Below, piece after piece: positions 1 to 9,362 of a DNA stretch of 64,000 bases. Origin of the DNA: Piscinibacter gummiphilus (GTDB taxonomy: Bacteria > Pseudomonadota > Gammaproteobacteria > Burkholderiales > Burkholderiaceae_C); contig NZ_CP015118.1 in NCBI RefSeq assembly GCF_002116905.1, positions 6,324,001-6,388,000 of the forward strand, in the 5' to 3' direction. The translations under genes and the position numbers were made by a program. The stretch's first letter is position 1, and each line of letters opens with the position of its first letter. The notes under the pieces are model-generated. The model ran no database searches. It was not told the DNA's origin and saw only the letters and a program-made list of their open reading frames with translations.

Positions 1-105
1 AAGACCCACCTCGCGGCGATCTTCCGCAAGCTGGAGGTGACGTCGCGCACGCAGGCCGTGGTGGCCGCGGCGCGGCTCGGACTGGTCTTCGGCGCCGACC
101 GCTGA
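1..105 (+). CDS. C-terminal end of a LuxR-type response regulator (partial)
   Basis: The first 34 codons read in frame to a TGA stop and match the last helices of a LuxR/FixJ DNA-binding domain (KTHLAAIFRKLEV followed by SRTQAVV). Helix 4 of such domains contacts DNA and the following helix supports dimerisation. The rest of the gene lies outside the window, so neither the input domain nor the target can be told. No terminator is obvious in the 21 bases before the convergent lipoprotein gene. Confidence 0.8.
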   Translation, partial: KTHLAAIFRKLEVTSRTQAVVAAARLGLVFGADR

Positions 106-126
106 CGCGGCCGGCGCCGTGCCCCG

Positions 127-2307
127 TCAGGGGTACAGCGAACCCGCCGTCACCGGGAAGGCGGTGGTGTCGTTGCGCACCCAGTTCGCCGTGTTGGCGA
201 TGGCCGCGCGCAGTGCGGCCGGGTCGGCGATCGAGAGCGTGCCGCCGTAGCGCACGTTGTCGTCCGGCGTGAACGCGATGAACGCGCCCGCGGGGTTCAG
301 CGCCGCCTGCAGCGTGGCGTCGAGCGGGCCCGCCGTGCCCATGTTGATCGCGGCGAGGTAGCGGTCGACCACCAGCGTCGGCGCACCCGCGGCCACCGGC
401 AGGGTGGGGATGCTGCCCTGGAACGCGAAGATCGTTTCGGTGGAGGTGCTGATGCCGCCGCCCGAGCCGACGATGTTGCCCTTGTCGGTGGTGGGCGTGG
501 CGGCGTCCGGCAGCACGGTCACGATGGTGCCGGCGGCGTAGGCGCGGTCGGCGGTCCACATGAAGGCCGATTCGTTGGTGGCGGTCAGGCTGTCGCGGTC
601 GCTGAAGGCGATCTGCGTGCCGGCCGTGATGTCGCGCATCAGGATGAAGGCGAAGGCGTCCGTGGCGTCGCCGTTCACCGCGATGAACAGCAGGTCGCCC
701 GCGGCGAGCGTGGTGGGCGGCGTGGTGCCGGCCGTGACGAAGTTCAGGGCCGTGGTGTCGCTGATGCCCGCGAACGCGTTGCCCACGGTGTCGGTCACGG
801 CGGTGGCGGCCACCAGCACGTGGTAGGCCGTGCCGCTGCGCAGGTCGGCCGTCGGGTTGACGGTGACCGTGGTGCCGTTGAAGGTCACCTGCGTGGTGTC
901 CGTCGCCGCGATGGTGCGGACATCGTCGCTGCCGTTGCTGATCGTGAAGGCGCCGGTGCCGGCCTTGACGGGTTCGCTGAACGTGAACGTGAGGTTGCCG
1001 CCCTCGGCGATGGCCGTGGCGTTGTCGATCGGCGTGCTGGATGCGAGCGTGGGCGCCGTGGTGTCGGGCACCGACGTGAAGGCGAGCTTCTGTGCGTCGG
1101 ACACGGCCTGCGTGGCGGTGCCCGCGGCATCGCGGAACACGCCGCTGGCGAACTGGACGCTGTACGCGGTGTTCGGCACCAGGTCGGCCGTCGGGTTGAT
1201 CTTGACCGTCGCGCCCGAGATCGTGACCTGCGTGGTGTCGGTGACCGCGATGGTGCGGGTGTCGCCGCCGCTGCCGATCAGCGTGATGTTGCCGGTGCCG
1301 GCCAAGACGTTCGCGGAGAACGTGAGGTACAGGTTGCTGCCGAGGCCCACGGCGTTCGCCGAACGGGTCGGTGCGAACACCCACAGCTGGGGCAGGGCCT
1401 GCGAGCCGCCGCCGGCCTCGTTCGTCACGTACAGGTTCAGCTGCTTGTCGAAGGTGACCCCTTCGTGCTGGGCCGACTGCAGGATGTCGAGCGTGCCGTA
1501 CACGCGCCCGGTGCGGTCGGTCTTGACGAGGCGTCCCGTGTCGTTGCTCAGCACGATCAGGTGCGAGTAGTCCGGGGCGGTCGACGGCAGCACGTTCGAC
1601 AGCGCATGGATGTCGCCGAAGTCGGCGACGTTCAGCTTGGCCGGGTCGAACAGGTCCTTCGGAGTCTCCGTCGTGGCGGAACCGTTCGAGGCCGTGCCCG
1701 CGACGAAGTCGATCGTGGTCTGGAAGATGCCCTGCGGCGTCATCTCCTTGACGAACACGTAGCCGTTGGTCATCGGGTCGAACGTGACCCCTTCGAGGCC
1801 GATGTTGCCCACCGTGGTGGCGAGCTTCACCGTGCGCACCGTGGCGGCGTCGAGCGTCGTGCCCGCCTTGTAGGTGAAGAGGTTCGCGCTGCGCACGCGT
1901 TCGTCGGCGACGACGAACTGGCCGTTGCCAATCGCGGCGATGCCTTCCGGATCCGCGAAGAGGCCGGCGGGCAGCGACATGGTGTCGATCACCTGGCCGG
2001 TCTTCGAGATCTGCGTGATGTACGTGCCTTCGTCGCCGACGATGAACAGGCTGTCGGTGGCGGCGTCGTACGTGACGGCCGAGACTTCCGCGGCGATCTG
2101 GTTGACGCCGGCGCCCGTCGCGACCGGCAGCGTGTAGCGGCCGGTCTGCGTGTAGTTGCTGAGGTCGAGGCTTTCACCCGGCGGCGTGAACGCGAGCGTC
2201 GGGGCGCCGAGGGGCGCGGCGACCGTGGTGTCGTCGTCGCTGCCGCAGGCGGTCAGCGCCAGGACGACCGCGGAAAGCAGGAAACCATGTCGGAGTGTGA
2301 AGGGCAC
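127..2307 (-). CDS. Lipoprotein with SdiA-regulated-like propeller region and Ig-like repeats
   Basis: The N-terminus has a charged start, a hydrophobic stretch and a lipobox (LALTAC followed by GSDDD), so the product is probably a lipid-anchored envelope protein. Residues about 45-310 resemble the SdiA-regulated/YjiK beta-propeller-like family (motifs DPEGIA, LEGVTFDP, HEGVTFD). Two Big_5/SbsA-like Ig repeats follow (about 315-535), each with the pattern TRTIAxTDTTQVT and NPTADL. The last 190 residues resemble the C-terminal region of extracellular nuclease or esterase-like proteins. I chose GTG at 2307 because it gives a compact signal peptide. A TTG at 2337 gives ten more residues and cannot be excluded. 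Function is unknown; an envelope-bound calcium or phosphate-ester enzyme is possible but not shown. Confidence 0.75.
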   Translation of the reverse strand: MPFTLRHGFLLSAVVLALTACGSDDDTTVAAPLGAPTLAFTPPGESLDLSNYTQTGRYTLPVATGAGVNQIAAEVSAVTYDAATDSLFIVGDEGTYITQISKTGQVIDTMSLPAGLFADPEGIAAIGNGQFVVADERVRSANLFTYKAGTTLDAATVRTVKLATTVGNIGLEGVTFDPMTNGYVFVKEMTPQGIFQTTIDFVAGTASNGSATTETPKDLFDPAKLNVADFGDIHALSNVLPSTAPDYSHLIVLSNDTGRLVKTDRTGRVYGTLDILQSAQHEGVTFDKQLNLYVTNEAGGGSQALPQLWVFAPTRSANAVGLGSNLYLTFSANVLAGTGNITLIGSGGDTRTIAVTDTTQVTISGATVKINPTADLVPNTAYSVQFASGVFRDAAGTATQAVSDAQKLAFTSVPDTTAPTLASSTPIDNATAIAEGGNLTFTFSEPVKAGTGAFTISNGSDDVRTIAATDTTQVTFNGTTVTVNPTADLRSGTAYHVLVAATAVTDTVGNAFAGISDTTALNFVTAGTTPPTTLAAGDLLFIAVNGDATDAFAFILMRDITAGTQIAFSDRDSLTATNESAFMWTADRAYAAGTIVTVLPDAATPTTDKGNIVGSGGGISTSTETIFAFQGSIPTLPVAAGAPTLVVDRYLAAINMGTAGPLDATLQAALNPAGAFIAFTPDDNVRYGGTLSIADPAALRAAIANTANWVRNDTTAFPVTAGSLYP

Positions 2308-2391
2308 GGGTCGCACGGGATGGGTCTCGTAGGCCAAAAGCCCTGGAAAGTAACGACCTCCGGTGACGTTTTCGTGACAGCCTCGGTGCCG

Positions 2392-4707
2392 CTACACCAC
2401 CTCCCCCACGGCCACCGTGGCCCGTGCCTGCAGCACGGCGGCCAGCAGCGCCTCGCTGCGGAAGGGCTTGTGCAGCACCGGCACGCCCGAGGCTTCCAGC
2501 AGCGTGAGGTCGCCCGGCGAAGTGTCGCCGGTGACCACCATCGCGCGCGTGGCACCGCAGCGCTGCCGCACGAGTTCGATCACCACGAGGCCGCTGCCGC
2601 CGGGCAGTCGCTGGTCGGTGATGACGAGGTCGGTGAAGTCGCCCCGGTGCGGTGACCCCGCCGGCGGCAGTGCGGCGCGCAACGCGGGCACGCCGTCGAA
2701 GGCCTTGATGGTCGCGCCCCAGGCCTGCAGCCGGCCGGCGAGGCCCTCGCGCACCGCGTCGTCGTCCTCCACCAGCACGATCCGCAGGCCGGCGAGCGGC
2801 GCGGCGCCGATCTCGGGTTTCGGGGTGTCGTCCGCGGCCGGGTTCTCGACCGACGAGCGCGGCACCTGCAGGCCGAAGCACGAGCCGCGGCCCGGCGTCG
2901 AACGCAGCGACAGCGCATGACCCATCACGCCCGCACTGCGGCGCACGATCGACAGGCCGAGGCCGAGGCCGCGCGTGCGCTGGCGCGCGGCGTTGCCCAC
3001 CTGCACGAATTCCTCGAACACCGCGGTCTGGTCTTCCGGGGCGATGCCGATGCCCGTGTCCCACACCTGGATCAGCACCTCGCCGGCGCCGCGGGCGCGC
3101 GCGGACACGAGCACGCCACCGCGTTCGGTGTAGCGCACCGCGTTGCTGACGAGGTTGCGCAGCACCTGGTCGAGCAGCACGGGGTCGGCCTGCACCGCGA
3201 GCCGCGTGGGGCGGAAGCGCAGGGCGAGGCCCTTCGCCGCGGCCGCGTCGCGCTCGTGGAGGTCGATGGCATCGAACAGGCTCTGGAGGGCCACACGCTG
3301 CGGGCGCGCGCGCACGGTGCCCGACTCGAAGCGGGAGAGGTCGAGCAGGCCGCGCAGCATGGCCTCCATCGACGCGACAGCCTCGTCGACGCGGTCGATC
3401 ATGGCCTGCATGGGCCGCGCCGGGGCCTGCTCGCGCAGCAGGCTCACCATCAGGCCGATGGCGGCCACGGGCTGGCGCAGGTCGTGGCTGGCCGACGCGA
3501 GGAAGCGGGACTTGGTGGCGTTGGCGTTCTGCAGCGCACGGGTGCGCTGCAGAACCCGCTGCTCCAGCTCGGTGTTCAGGCGCTCGACCTCGCCCACGGC
3601 GGTAACGAGGCGGCTCATCGTCATCACCGCGTACACGCCGAAGGCGAACGGCATCACGAGCGGGATCCAGAACCATCCCGTCACGGGCAGCAACCCCTGC
3701 TGGTACAGGTGGTCGTGCAGGCCGGCGAGGATCACGCACGTGAAGGCCACGGCCAGCACGACGTGGGTGGCGTCGCGCCGCACGCGGGCCACGCGCCACA
3801 GCAGGCCGGCCGAGATGAAGCCGGCGAGCAGCAGCACCGGGTACACCGTCATCCGCATGGAGGGCATCAGGCCCGACGGGTAGGCCGCGAGCGCGATGAG
3901 CGGCACGCCCACGCCGAACGCGAACAGCGCGCGGGTCAGGCCGCGGCCCTTCGGCGGCGGCACCTGCAGGCTGCGGGCGAAGGCGGTGAAGAGGGTGATG
4001 GTCCACACCTGGGCCGAGAAGAAGAACCAGTCCGACACGGCGCCGGGGAACAGCGAGAACTCGGCGAAGTACGCGTAGTTGCGCACCGAGCCGAGGAAGG
4101 CGAGCACGCCGAAGAGGCCGATGGTGGTTTCGCTGCGCCGGCGCGTCCACACGAGCAGCAGGAAGATCGACAGCGTCGCCATGCCCATGTTGAGCGCCCG
4201 GGGCAGTTCGCGGTCGACCACCAGCTCGTCGTTGTGGTCGGCGCGCAGCCGGATGGGGTCGCCCACGATGCCGTCGGACAGGCCGCCGCGGTCGCGGTGC
4301 CGCACCTCGATCTCGAGCACGTTCGGGCCGGCCCGCAGCATGGGCGCGGGCAACGAGAGCAGGTCGGGGATGCCGTGTTCGTTGCCCTCCAGGCTCTCGT
4401 TGCCCACGGGGAAGCCGTTGAGCAGCACGCGGCGGGTGGAGCTGATGCGGGTGAACCGCGCCGTGAGGCCGGCGCGCGGCACCTCGGCCAGGTCGAACGG
4501 GATGCGGTACGTGGCCCGGCCCACGGTGGGCCGGTGGCGGGCGCCCCAGGTGTCGGGAAGGGTGACCCGCACTTCCCGGGCGTCGCCCTCGTACTGGAAG
4601 AAGGCCTCGCGCAGGGCCACCGGGGCGATGGCATCCGCCGCGTGGGCCACGCACGTCAATGCACACCACAGCAGCAGGCCAGCCCAGCGGATCAGGCGAA
4701 TACGCAT
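2392..4707 (-). CDS. 7TMR-DISM-type hybrid sensor histidine kinase with receiver domain (copy 1)
   Basis: The 771-residue product starts with a signal-like segment, then a periplasmic jelly-roll-like region (about 30-180), about seven membrane segments (about 190-390), a HisKA domain with phospho-acceptor His near 407 in SHDLRQP, an ATPase domain with DTGIGI and a GLGLGLSI box, and a C-terminal receiver (about 640-760) with acidic DDD, acceptor Asp in LVITDQRLPG and a KPF lysine. It should autophosphorylate and pass phosphate to its own receiver. No DNA-binding output is attached. It is a close paralogue of the next kinase, which lies 77 bp upstream on the same strand. The open frame continues far upstream, but ATG 4707 matches the paralogue and begins the signal sequence. 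Ligand unknown. Confidence 0.85.
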   Translation of the reverse strand: MRIRLIRWAGLLLWCALTCVAHAADAIAPVALREAFFQYEGDAREVRVTLPDTWGARHRPTVGRATYRIPFDLAEVPRAGLTARFTRISSTRRVLLNGFPVGNESLEGNEHGIPDLLSLPAPMLRAGPNVLEIEVRHRDRGGLSDGIVGDPIRLRADHNDELVVDRELPRALNMGMATLSIFLLLVWTRRRSETTIGLFGVLAFLGSVRNYAYFAEFSLFPGAVSDWFFFSAQVWTITLFTAFARSLQVPPPKGRGLTRALFAFGVGVPLIALAAYPSGLMPSMRMTVYPVLLLAGFISAGLLWRVARVRRDATHVVLAVAFTCVILAGLHDHLYQQGLLPVTGWFWIPLVMPFAFGVYAVMTMSRLVTAVGEVERLNTELEQRVLQRTRALQNANATKSRFLASASHDLRQPVAAIGLMVSLLREQAPARPMQAMIDRVDEAVASMEAMLRGLLDLSRFESGTVRARPQRVALQSLFDAIDLHERDAAAAKGLALRFRPTRLAVQADPVLLDQVLRNLVSNAVRYTERGGVLVSARARGAGEVLIQVWDTGIGIAPEDQTAVFEEFVQVGNAARQRTRGLGLGLSIVRRSAGVMGHALSLRSTPGRGSCFGLQVPRSSVENPAADDTPKPEIGAAPLAGLRIVLVEDDDAVREGLAGRLQAWGATIKAFDGVPALRAALPPAGSPHRGDFTDLVITDQRLPGGSGLVVIELVRQRCGATRAMVVTGDTSPGDLTLLEASGVPVLHKPFRSEALLAAVLQARATVAVGEVV

Positions 4708-4784
4708 GCCCGATTGTTCCGCAGGGCCGGTGGCCACGGAAGTCGACCAAATGGCCGAGCCCGCACACCGGGCGCGCGGGATCT

Positions 4785-7106
4785 TCACCCCGACAGTTCG
4801 CCCAGGGCCGTGGCGGCCAGCGCCAGGTGCACGGTGGCCAGCAGCGCCTCGGTGCGGAAGGGCTTGTGCAGCACCGGCACGCCCGAGGCCTCGAGCAGGG
4901 TGAGGTCGCCGGGCGAGGTGTCGCCGGTGACCACCATCGCGTGGATGGCACCGACCCGCTGCCGCACGAGTTCGATCACGAGCAGGCCGCTGCCGCCGGG
5001 GAGCGCCTGGTCGGTGACGACCAGATCCGCCATCGGGGTGCCGCGGGGCGCGCCGGCCGGGGGCAGGGCGGCGCGCAGTGCGGTGATGCCGTCGAAGGCC
5101 TGCACCTCGGCGCCCCAGGAGCGCAGGCGCTCGGCGAGGCCGTGGCGCACGTCGGCGTCGTCCTCCACCAGCAGCACCCGCAGGCCGTCGAGAGGGGTCG
5201 GCGCGGCCGGGCCCTCCACGCGCGGGCGGGCACGGCGCTCGTCGTGCCCGCGCGGCACGCGCACGCCGAAGCAGCTGCCACGGCCCGGGCGCGACTTCAG
5301 CGTCAGCGGGTGGCCCAGCACGGCCAGGCTGCGCTGCACGATGGCCAGGCCCAGCCCGAGGCCGCGCGACCCCGCCGCGGCGCCACCCACCTGCACGAAC
5401 TCCTCGAAGATCGTGGCCTGGTGTTCGGCGGCGATGCCGACGCCCGTGTCCCACACCTGCAGCAGCACCTCGCCGTCGCCCCGCGCCCGGGCCGTGACCA
5501 GCACGCCGCCCCGTTCCGTGTAGCGCACGGCGTTGCTGACGAGGTTGCGCAGCACCTGCTCGAGCAGCACCGGGTCGGACAGCACGGCCAGCCGCGTGGG
5601 CCGGAACCGCAGCGTCAGCCGGCGCGCGTCCGCCGCCTCGCGTTCGTGCAGCGCGATGGCGTCGAACACGGTCTGCAGCGGCACCCACGCCACGCGCGCG
5701 TGCACGGTGCCCGACTCCAGCCGGGACAGGTCGAGCAAGCCCTTGAGCATCGACTCCATCGAGGCGACGGCGTGGTCGACGCGGTCGATCATGCCGCGCA
5801 GCCGCGGGTCGGGGACCTGCTCGCGCAGCAGGCCCACCATCAGGCCGATGGCCGCGACGGGCTGCCGCAGGTCATGGCTGGCCGACGCGAGGAAGCGGGT
5901 CTTCGCGAGGTTGGCCGTCTGCAGCGCCCGCGTGCGGGCGAGCACGCGGTGCTCCAGCTCGACGTTGAGCCGCTCCACCTCGCCCACCGCGCTGACGAGC
6001 CGGCCCATCAGCATCATCCCGTAGATGCCGAAGCCGACCGGCATCGCGAACGGCAGCCAGAACGTGCCGGTGATGGGCACGAGGCCCTGCTGGAAGAGGT
6101 AGTCGTGCGCGCCCGCCGCCACCACCGCGGCGAAGGACCCCACGAGCGCGACGTGGGTCAGGTCGCCCTGCGAGCGCACCGAACGCCAGAGGAAGCGCAC
6201 CGCGACGACCGCGAGCACGAACAGCACGGGGTAGGTGAACGTGCGCAGCACCGGCAGCTGCGATGCGGCCGAGAACCCGATGGCCAGCAGCGGCATCGCG
6301 ATGGCGATGGCCGCGAGCCAGCGCCACCCGCGGCGCCAGGCGGCGTGCCCGTCGTCCAGGCTCAGCGCGAAGGCGCAGAAGAGGGTGACGGTCCAGATCT
6401 GCGCGGCGTAGAAGAACCAGTCGGTGACACCGGCCGGCAGCAGCGACACGTCCGAGAAGTAGGTGTAGTTGCGCAGCGACCCGACGGCCAGCAGCACCCC
6501 GAAGAGGCCGATGGTCCATTCGCTGCGCCGCCGCCACCACAGCGAGAACATGAAGGCGGCCAGCACCATCATCCCCATGTTCAGGATGCGGGGCAGCTCG
6601 CGGCTCCACAGCGCATCGCGGTCGTGCACCAGCCTCAGTTCGTTCGCCGGGCCGATGGTGGCCGCGGACAGGCCCGCGCGGGAGCGGTAGCGCACCTCCA
6701 CCTCGAGTTCGTTGCGCCCGGGCCGAAGCATCAGCGAGGGCAGGTCGAACACCTCGGGCACCGGGTGGTCGCGGCCCGCGACGTTCGGGGCCGTGATGAG
6801 CCGTCCGTTGAGCATCACCTTGCGCGTGGAGCTGACCCGCGTGAAGCGCACGGCGAGCGGCTGGTCGGGCACACGGTCGAGCTGGAACACGAGGCGGTAG
6901 CGGGCCGTGCCCTGGTTGGGCAGGCCGCGCTGCACCCAGGTGTCGGGCAGCGGCACGGTCTGTTCGGCAGCGCCCGCCTTGAGGAACGCGGCCTGGTCGA
7001 GCACCACGAGGTCGACGGGCGGCTCGCCCATCGCGGCCGCCAGCGCCAGCCGGCCGGCGAGGGCGCATGCGAGCACCCCACGCGCGAGCAGCCGGCGCCA
7101 CCGCAT
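4785..7106 (-). CDS. 7TMR-DISM-type hybrid sensor histidine kinase with receiver domain (copy 2)
   Basis: The 773-residue protein has the same layout as copy 1: signal peptide, periplasmic sensor region (motif LPDTW, then FTRVSSTRKVMLNG), seven predicted membrane helices, HisKA with His near 409 in SHDLRQPVAA, HATPase with DTGVGI, and a receiver with Asp in LVVTDQALPG. The receivers of the two copies are nearly identical over long runs (for example MVVTGDTSPGDLTLLEASGV), pointing to a tandem duplication. Its ATG directly abuts the stop of the dehydrogenase-like gene upstream, so the two are probably co-transcribed. Whether it forms heterodimers with copy 1 cannot be told. Confidence 0.86.
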   Translation of the reverse strand: MRWRRLLARGVLACALAGRLALAAAMGEPPVDLVVLDQAAFLKAGAAEQTVPLPDTWVQRGLPNQGTARYRLVFQLDRVPDQPLAVRFTRVSSTRKVMLNGRLITAPNVAGRDHPVPEVFDLPSLMLRPGRNELEVEVRYRSRAGLSAATIGPANELRLVHDRDALWSRELPRILNMGMMVLAAFMFSLWWRRRSEWTIGLFGVLLAVGSLRNYTYFSDVSLLPAGVTDWFFYAAQIWTVTLFCAFALSLDDGHAAWRRGWRWLAAIAIAMPLLAIGFSAASQLPVLRTFTYPVLFVLAVVAVRFLWRSVRSQGDLTHVALVGSFAAVVAAGAHDYLFQQGLVPITGTFWLPFAMPVGFGIYGMMLMGRLVSAVGEVERLNVELEHRVLARTRALQTANLAKTRFLASASHDLRQPVAAIGLMVGLLREQVPDPRLRGMIDRVDHAVASMESMLKGLLDLSRLESGTVHARVAWVPLQTVFDAIALHEREAADARRLTLRFRPTRLAVLSDPVLLEQVLRNLVSNAVRYTERGGVLVTARARGDGEVLLQVWDTGVGIAAEHQATIFEEFVQVGGAAAGSRGLGLGLAIVQRSLAVLGHPLTLKSRPGRGSCFGVRVPRGHDERRARPRVEGPAAPTPLDGLRVLLVEDDADVRHGLAERLRSWGAEVQAFDGITALRAALPPAGAPRGTPMADLVVTDQALPGGSGLLVIELVRQRVGAIHAMVVTGDTSPGDLTLLEASGVPVLHKPFRTEALLATVHLALAATALGELSG

Positions 7107-8294
7107 CTACTTCGACTCCCGCCGCACCATCAACACCGTCTTGTTGCGGTCCTCGACGATCCAGAGGTGGCCGGCGCGGTCCACCGTGAGGCCGGTGGGT
7201 GCCCCCTTGGGACGCACGCCCTCGGCGGCGTTCCAGCCGCCCACCACCTGCACCGGCGCCGCGGCGGGGTGACCCTTCGCGTCGACCTTCAGCGCCATCA
7301 CGCGCTGGCCGGTGGGACGGTGGCCGTGCCAGGCCACGAGCACCTGGCCGGCCCACGGGCTCGGATTCGACGCCGGCACCGCGAACAGCTGCAGCGGCGC
7401 GGCGTGTGCGGGCCAGCGCTGCGCCGGCGCCTCGGTGGCCTTGCAGTCGGCCTTCTTCTCGTAGCCGCGCGCGACCTGGCGGTCACCGGTGCAGTACGGC
7501 CAGCCGTAGCGGGCGCCCGCGCGCAGCACGTTGAGTTCCTCGGGCGGGTTCTCCGCGTCGGGGTAGTCGATGCTGTTCTCGCCCTGCAGCAGCGTGTCGC
7601 CCACGAACGCGAGCGCGACCGAGTTGCGCAGGCCGGTGGCGTAGGGCTTGAGCGACTTCAGCGCGGGCGTGCCCTCGCCGAGCACGGCCTCGTACACCGC
7701 GGCGCGCGGCGTGTCGCCCTCGACCTCGGGGCATGGCATCGCGGGCTGGTTGCTCGCGTCGCGGCAGGCGTCCGACGCGGAGCCCACGTTGATGAACATG
7801 CGGTTGCCCGGTGCGAAGGCGATTTCCTTCAGCGGGTGGGCGCCACCGTCGGGCAGCTTGTCCACCACCACCTCCTGCACCACCGGGCCGGTGGCGGGCG
7901 TGCGCCAGATGCGGCCGGCCTCGCCCACGTACACCTTGCCGTCGGGCCCCACGGCCAGCGCGAGCGGCCGGTCGAGCTTGCTCGCGAGCGTGGTGATGCG
8001 CACGCGTTCGGCGGGGTCGGTGGCGGATTCGTTCAGGGTCATCTCGAGCAGCCGGCCCTGGCGGGGCTCCCAGTTGCCCATGTCGATGATCCAGAAGCGG
8101 TTCGGTGCGAGCTCGACGATGCGGCGCGGGAAGCGCAGGCCACGGGTGTTGTCGGCGACCAGCGCCACGCACCAGCCCGCCGGCACCGCCACATCGACCT
8201 TCGGGAACGGCCCGCAGGTGCCTGACGGCGTGTACGGTGCGGCGTTCGCCATCAGCGGCGCGGCGAGCGCCAGCGCGACAAGGAGCGCCTTCAT
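7107..8294 (-). CDS. Sorbosone/glucose dehydrogenase-like beta-propeller protein, exported
   Basis: This 395-residue protein starts with a clear Sec signal peptide (ALLVALALAAPLMANA) and continues as a PQQ-dependent sugar-dehydrogenase-type six-bladed propeller. Recognisable segments are RFPRRIVELAPNRFWIIDMG, LDRPLALAVGPDGKVYVGE, LKEIAFAPGNRMFINVGS, TGLRNSVALAFV and VLVAWHGHRPTG. Relatives oxidise aldoses or sorbosone in the periplasm using PQQ, but many family members have no proven substrate. It overlaps queA by 4 nt (ATGA) and abuts kinase copy 2, giving a likely queA-dehydrogenase-kinase-kinase transcript. No PQQ synthesis genes are present here. Confidence 0.78.
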   Translation of the reverse strand: MKALLVALALAAPLMANAAPYTPSGTCGPFPKVDVAVPAGWCVALVADNTRGLRFPRRIVELAPNRFWIIDMGNWEPRQGRLLEMTLNESATDPAERVRITTLASKLDRPLALAVGPDGKVYVGEAGRIWRTPATGPVVQEVVVDKLPDGGAHPLKEIAFAPGNRMFINVGSASDACRDASNQPAMPCPEVEGDTPRAAVYEAVLGEGTPALKSLKPYATGLRNSVALAFVGDTLLQGENSIDYPDAENPPEELNVLRAGARYGWPYCTGDRQVARGYEKKADCKATEAPAQRWPAHAAPLQLFAVPASNPSPWAGQVLVAWHGHRPTGQRVMALKVDAKGHPAAAPVQVVGGWNAAEGVRPKGAPTGLTVDRAGHLWIVEDRNKTVLMVRRESK

Positions 8295-9346
8295 GCGGCC
8301 GCCCGTTCGAGCAGCATCGCGTCGCCGTAGCTGAAGAAGCGGTAGCCGTGCTCGATGGAATGGCGGTACAGGCCCATCACGCGGTCGTGACCGGCCAGGG
8401 CGCTCACGAGCATCAGCAGCGTGCTCTTGGGCAGGTGGAAGTTGGTGACGAGCACGTCGATGACCTTGAAGTCGAAGCCCGGGGTGATGAAGATGGCCGT
8501 GTCGCGGCTGCCCGCCTGAAGCGTGCCGCCGGCGGCCGCCGATTCGAGCGCGCGCAGCGTGGTGGTGCCCACCGACACGACCCGCCCGCCCGCGGCCTTC
8601 GTGGCCGCGATGGCATCCACCGTGGACTGCGGCACGTCGAACCATTCGCTGTGCATGCGGTGGTCGGCGATGTTGTCGGTGCGCACCGGCTGGAACGTGC
8701 CCGCGCCCACGTGCAGCGTGACCGCGGCGCGGCCGATGCCCCGCGCGGCCAGTTCGGCGAGCAGGGCCTCGTCGAAGTGCAGCGCCGCGGTGGGCGCCGC
8801 CGCCGCGCCGGGGTTGGCGGCGAACACGGTCTGGTAGCGGCGTTCGTCGTCCGCGTCGTCGGCGTGCGTGATGTACGGCGGCAGCGGCACGTGGCCGTGG
8901 CGTTCGATGAGCGCGAACGGTTCGCTCGGGAACCGCAGGTGGAAGAGCGAGTCTTCCGGGCCGCCACGGCCCAGCACCTCGGCCTCGAACGAACTGGACC
9001 CGTCGCCGCTCGTGAAACGCACGCGGCCGCCGGCCTTCGGCGACTTGCTGGCGCGCAGGTGCATCCACACCTCGTTCCCCGGCAGCACCCGTTCGACCAG
9101 TGCCTCGACCGAACCGCCGCTGGCCTTCGCGCCGAGCAGCCGCGCCTTGATGACCCGCGTGTCGTTGAAGACGAGCAGGTCGCCGGCGCGCAGCAGCGAC
9201 GGCAGCTCGCGGAAGATGTGGTCGGCGGGCGGCCACCGCGTGCCGTCGAGCAGGCGCGAGCCGCTGCGTTCGGCGGCGGGGTGCTGGGCGATCAGTTCGG
9301 GCGGCAGCTCGAAGTCGAAGTCGGCCAGCGTGTAGGAACGGGACAT
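8291..9346 (-). CDS. queA: S-adenosylmethionine:tRNA ribosyltransferase-isomerase
   Basis: QueA transfers and rearranges the ribosyl part of SAM onto preQ1 in the tRNA wobble position, forming epoxyqueuosine. The 351-residue protein is full length and begins with the family pattern FDFELPPELIAQHP, followed by DLLVFNDTRVIKARLLGAK, a conserved HVGAGTFQPVR segment and the C-terminal LPKSTLLMLVSALAG. The usual partner tgt is not next to it; instead a sugar-dehydrogenase-like gene overlaps its stop. The start is ATG 9346. Confidence 0.96.
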   Translation of the reverse strand: MSRSYTLADFDFELPPELIAQHPAAERSGSRLLDGTRWPPADHIFRELPSLLRAGDLLVFNDTRVIKARLLGAKASGGSVEALVERVLPGNEVWMHLRASKSPKAGGRVRFTSGDGSSSFEAEVLGRGGPEDSLFHLRFPSEPFALIERHGHVPLPPYITHADDADDERRYQTVFAANPGAAAAPTAALHFDEALLAELAARGIGRAAVTLHVGAGTFQPVRTDNIADHRMHSEWFDVPQSTVDAIAATKAAGGRVVSVGTTTLRALESAAAGGTLQAGSRDTAIFITPGFDFKVIDVLVTNFHLPKSTLLMLVSALAGHDRVMGLYRHSIEHGYRFFSYGDAMLLERAAA

Positions 9347-9362
9347 GGTGAAGCGGAGAAGG

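Noticed and set aside
820..2655. Very long open frames opposite the real genes at the left end
   Set aside because: High GC content leaves many antisense frames open. They have arginine/glycine-rich composition with no domain pattern, while the minus-strand gene has a lipobox and clear repeats.
2392..5688. A single 1098-residue frame joining the first kinase with upstream sequence
   Set aside because: The part beyond 4707 is an out-of-frame reading of the second kinase gene. The real start is the ATG before the signal sequence at 4707.
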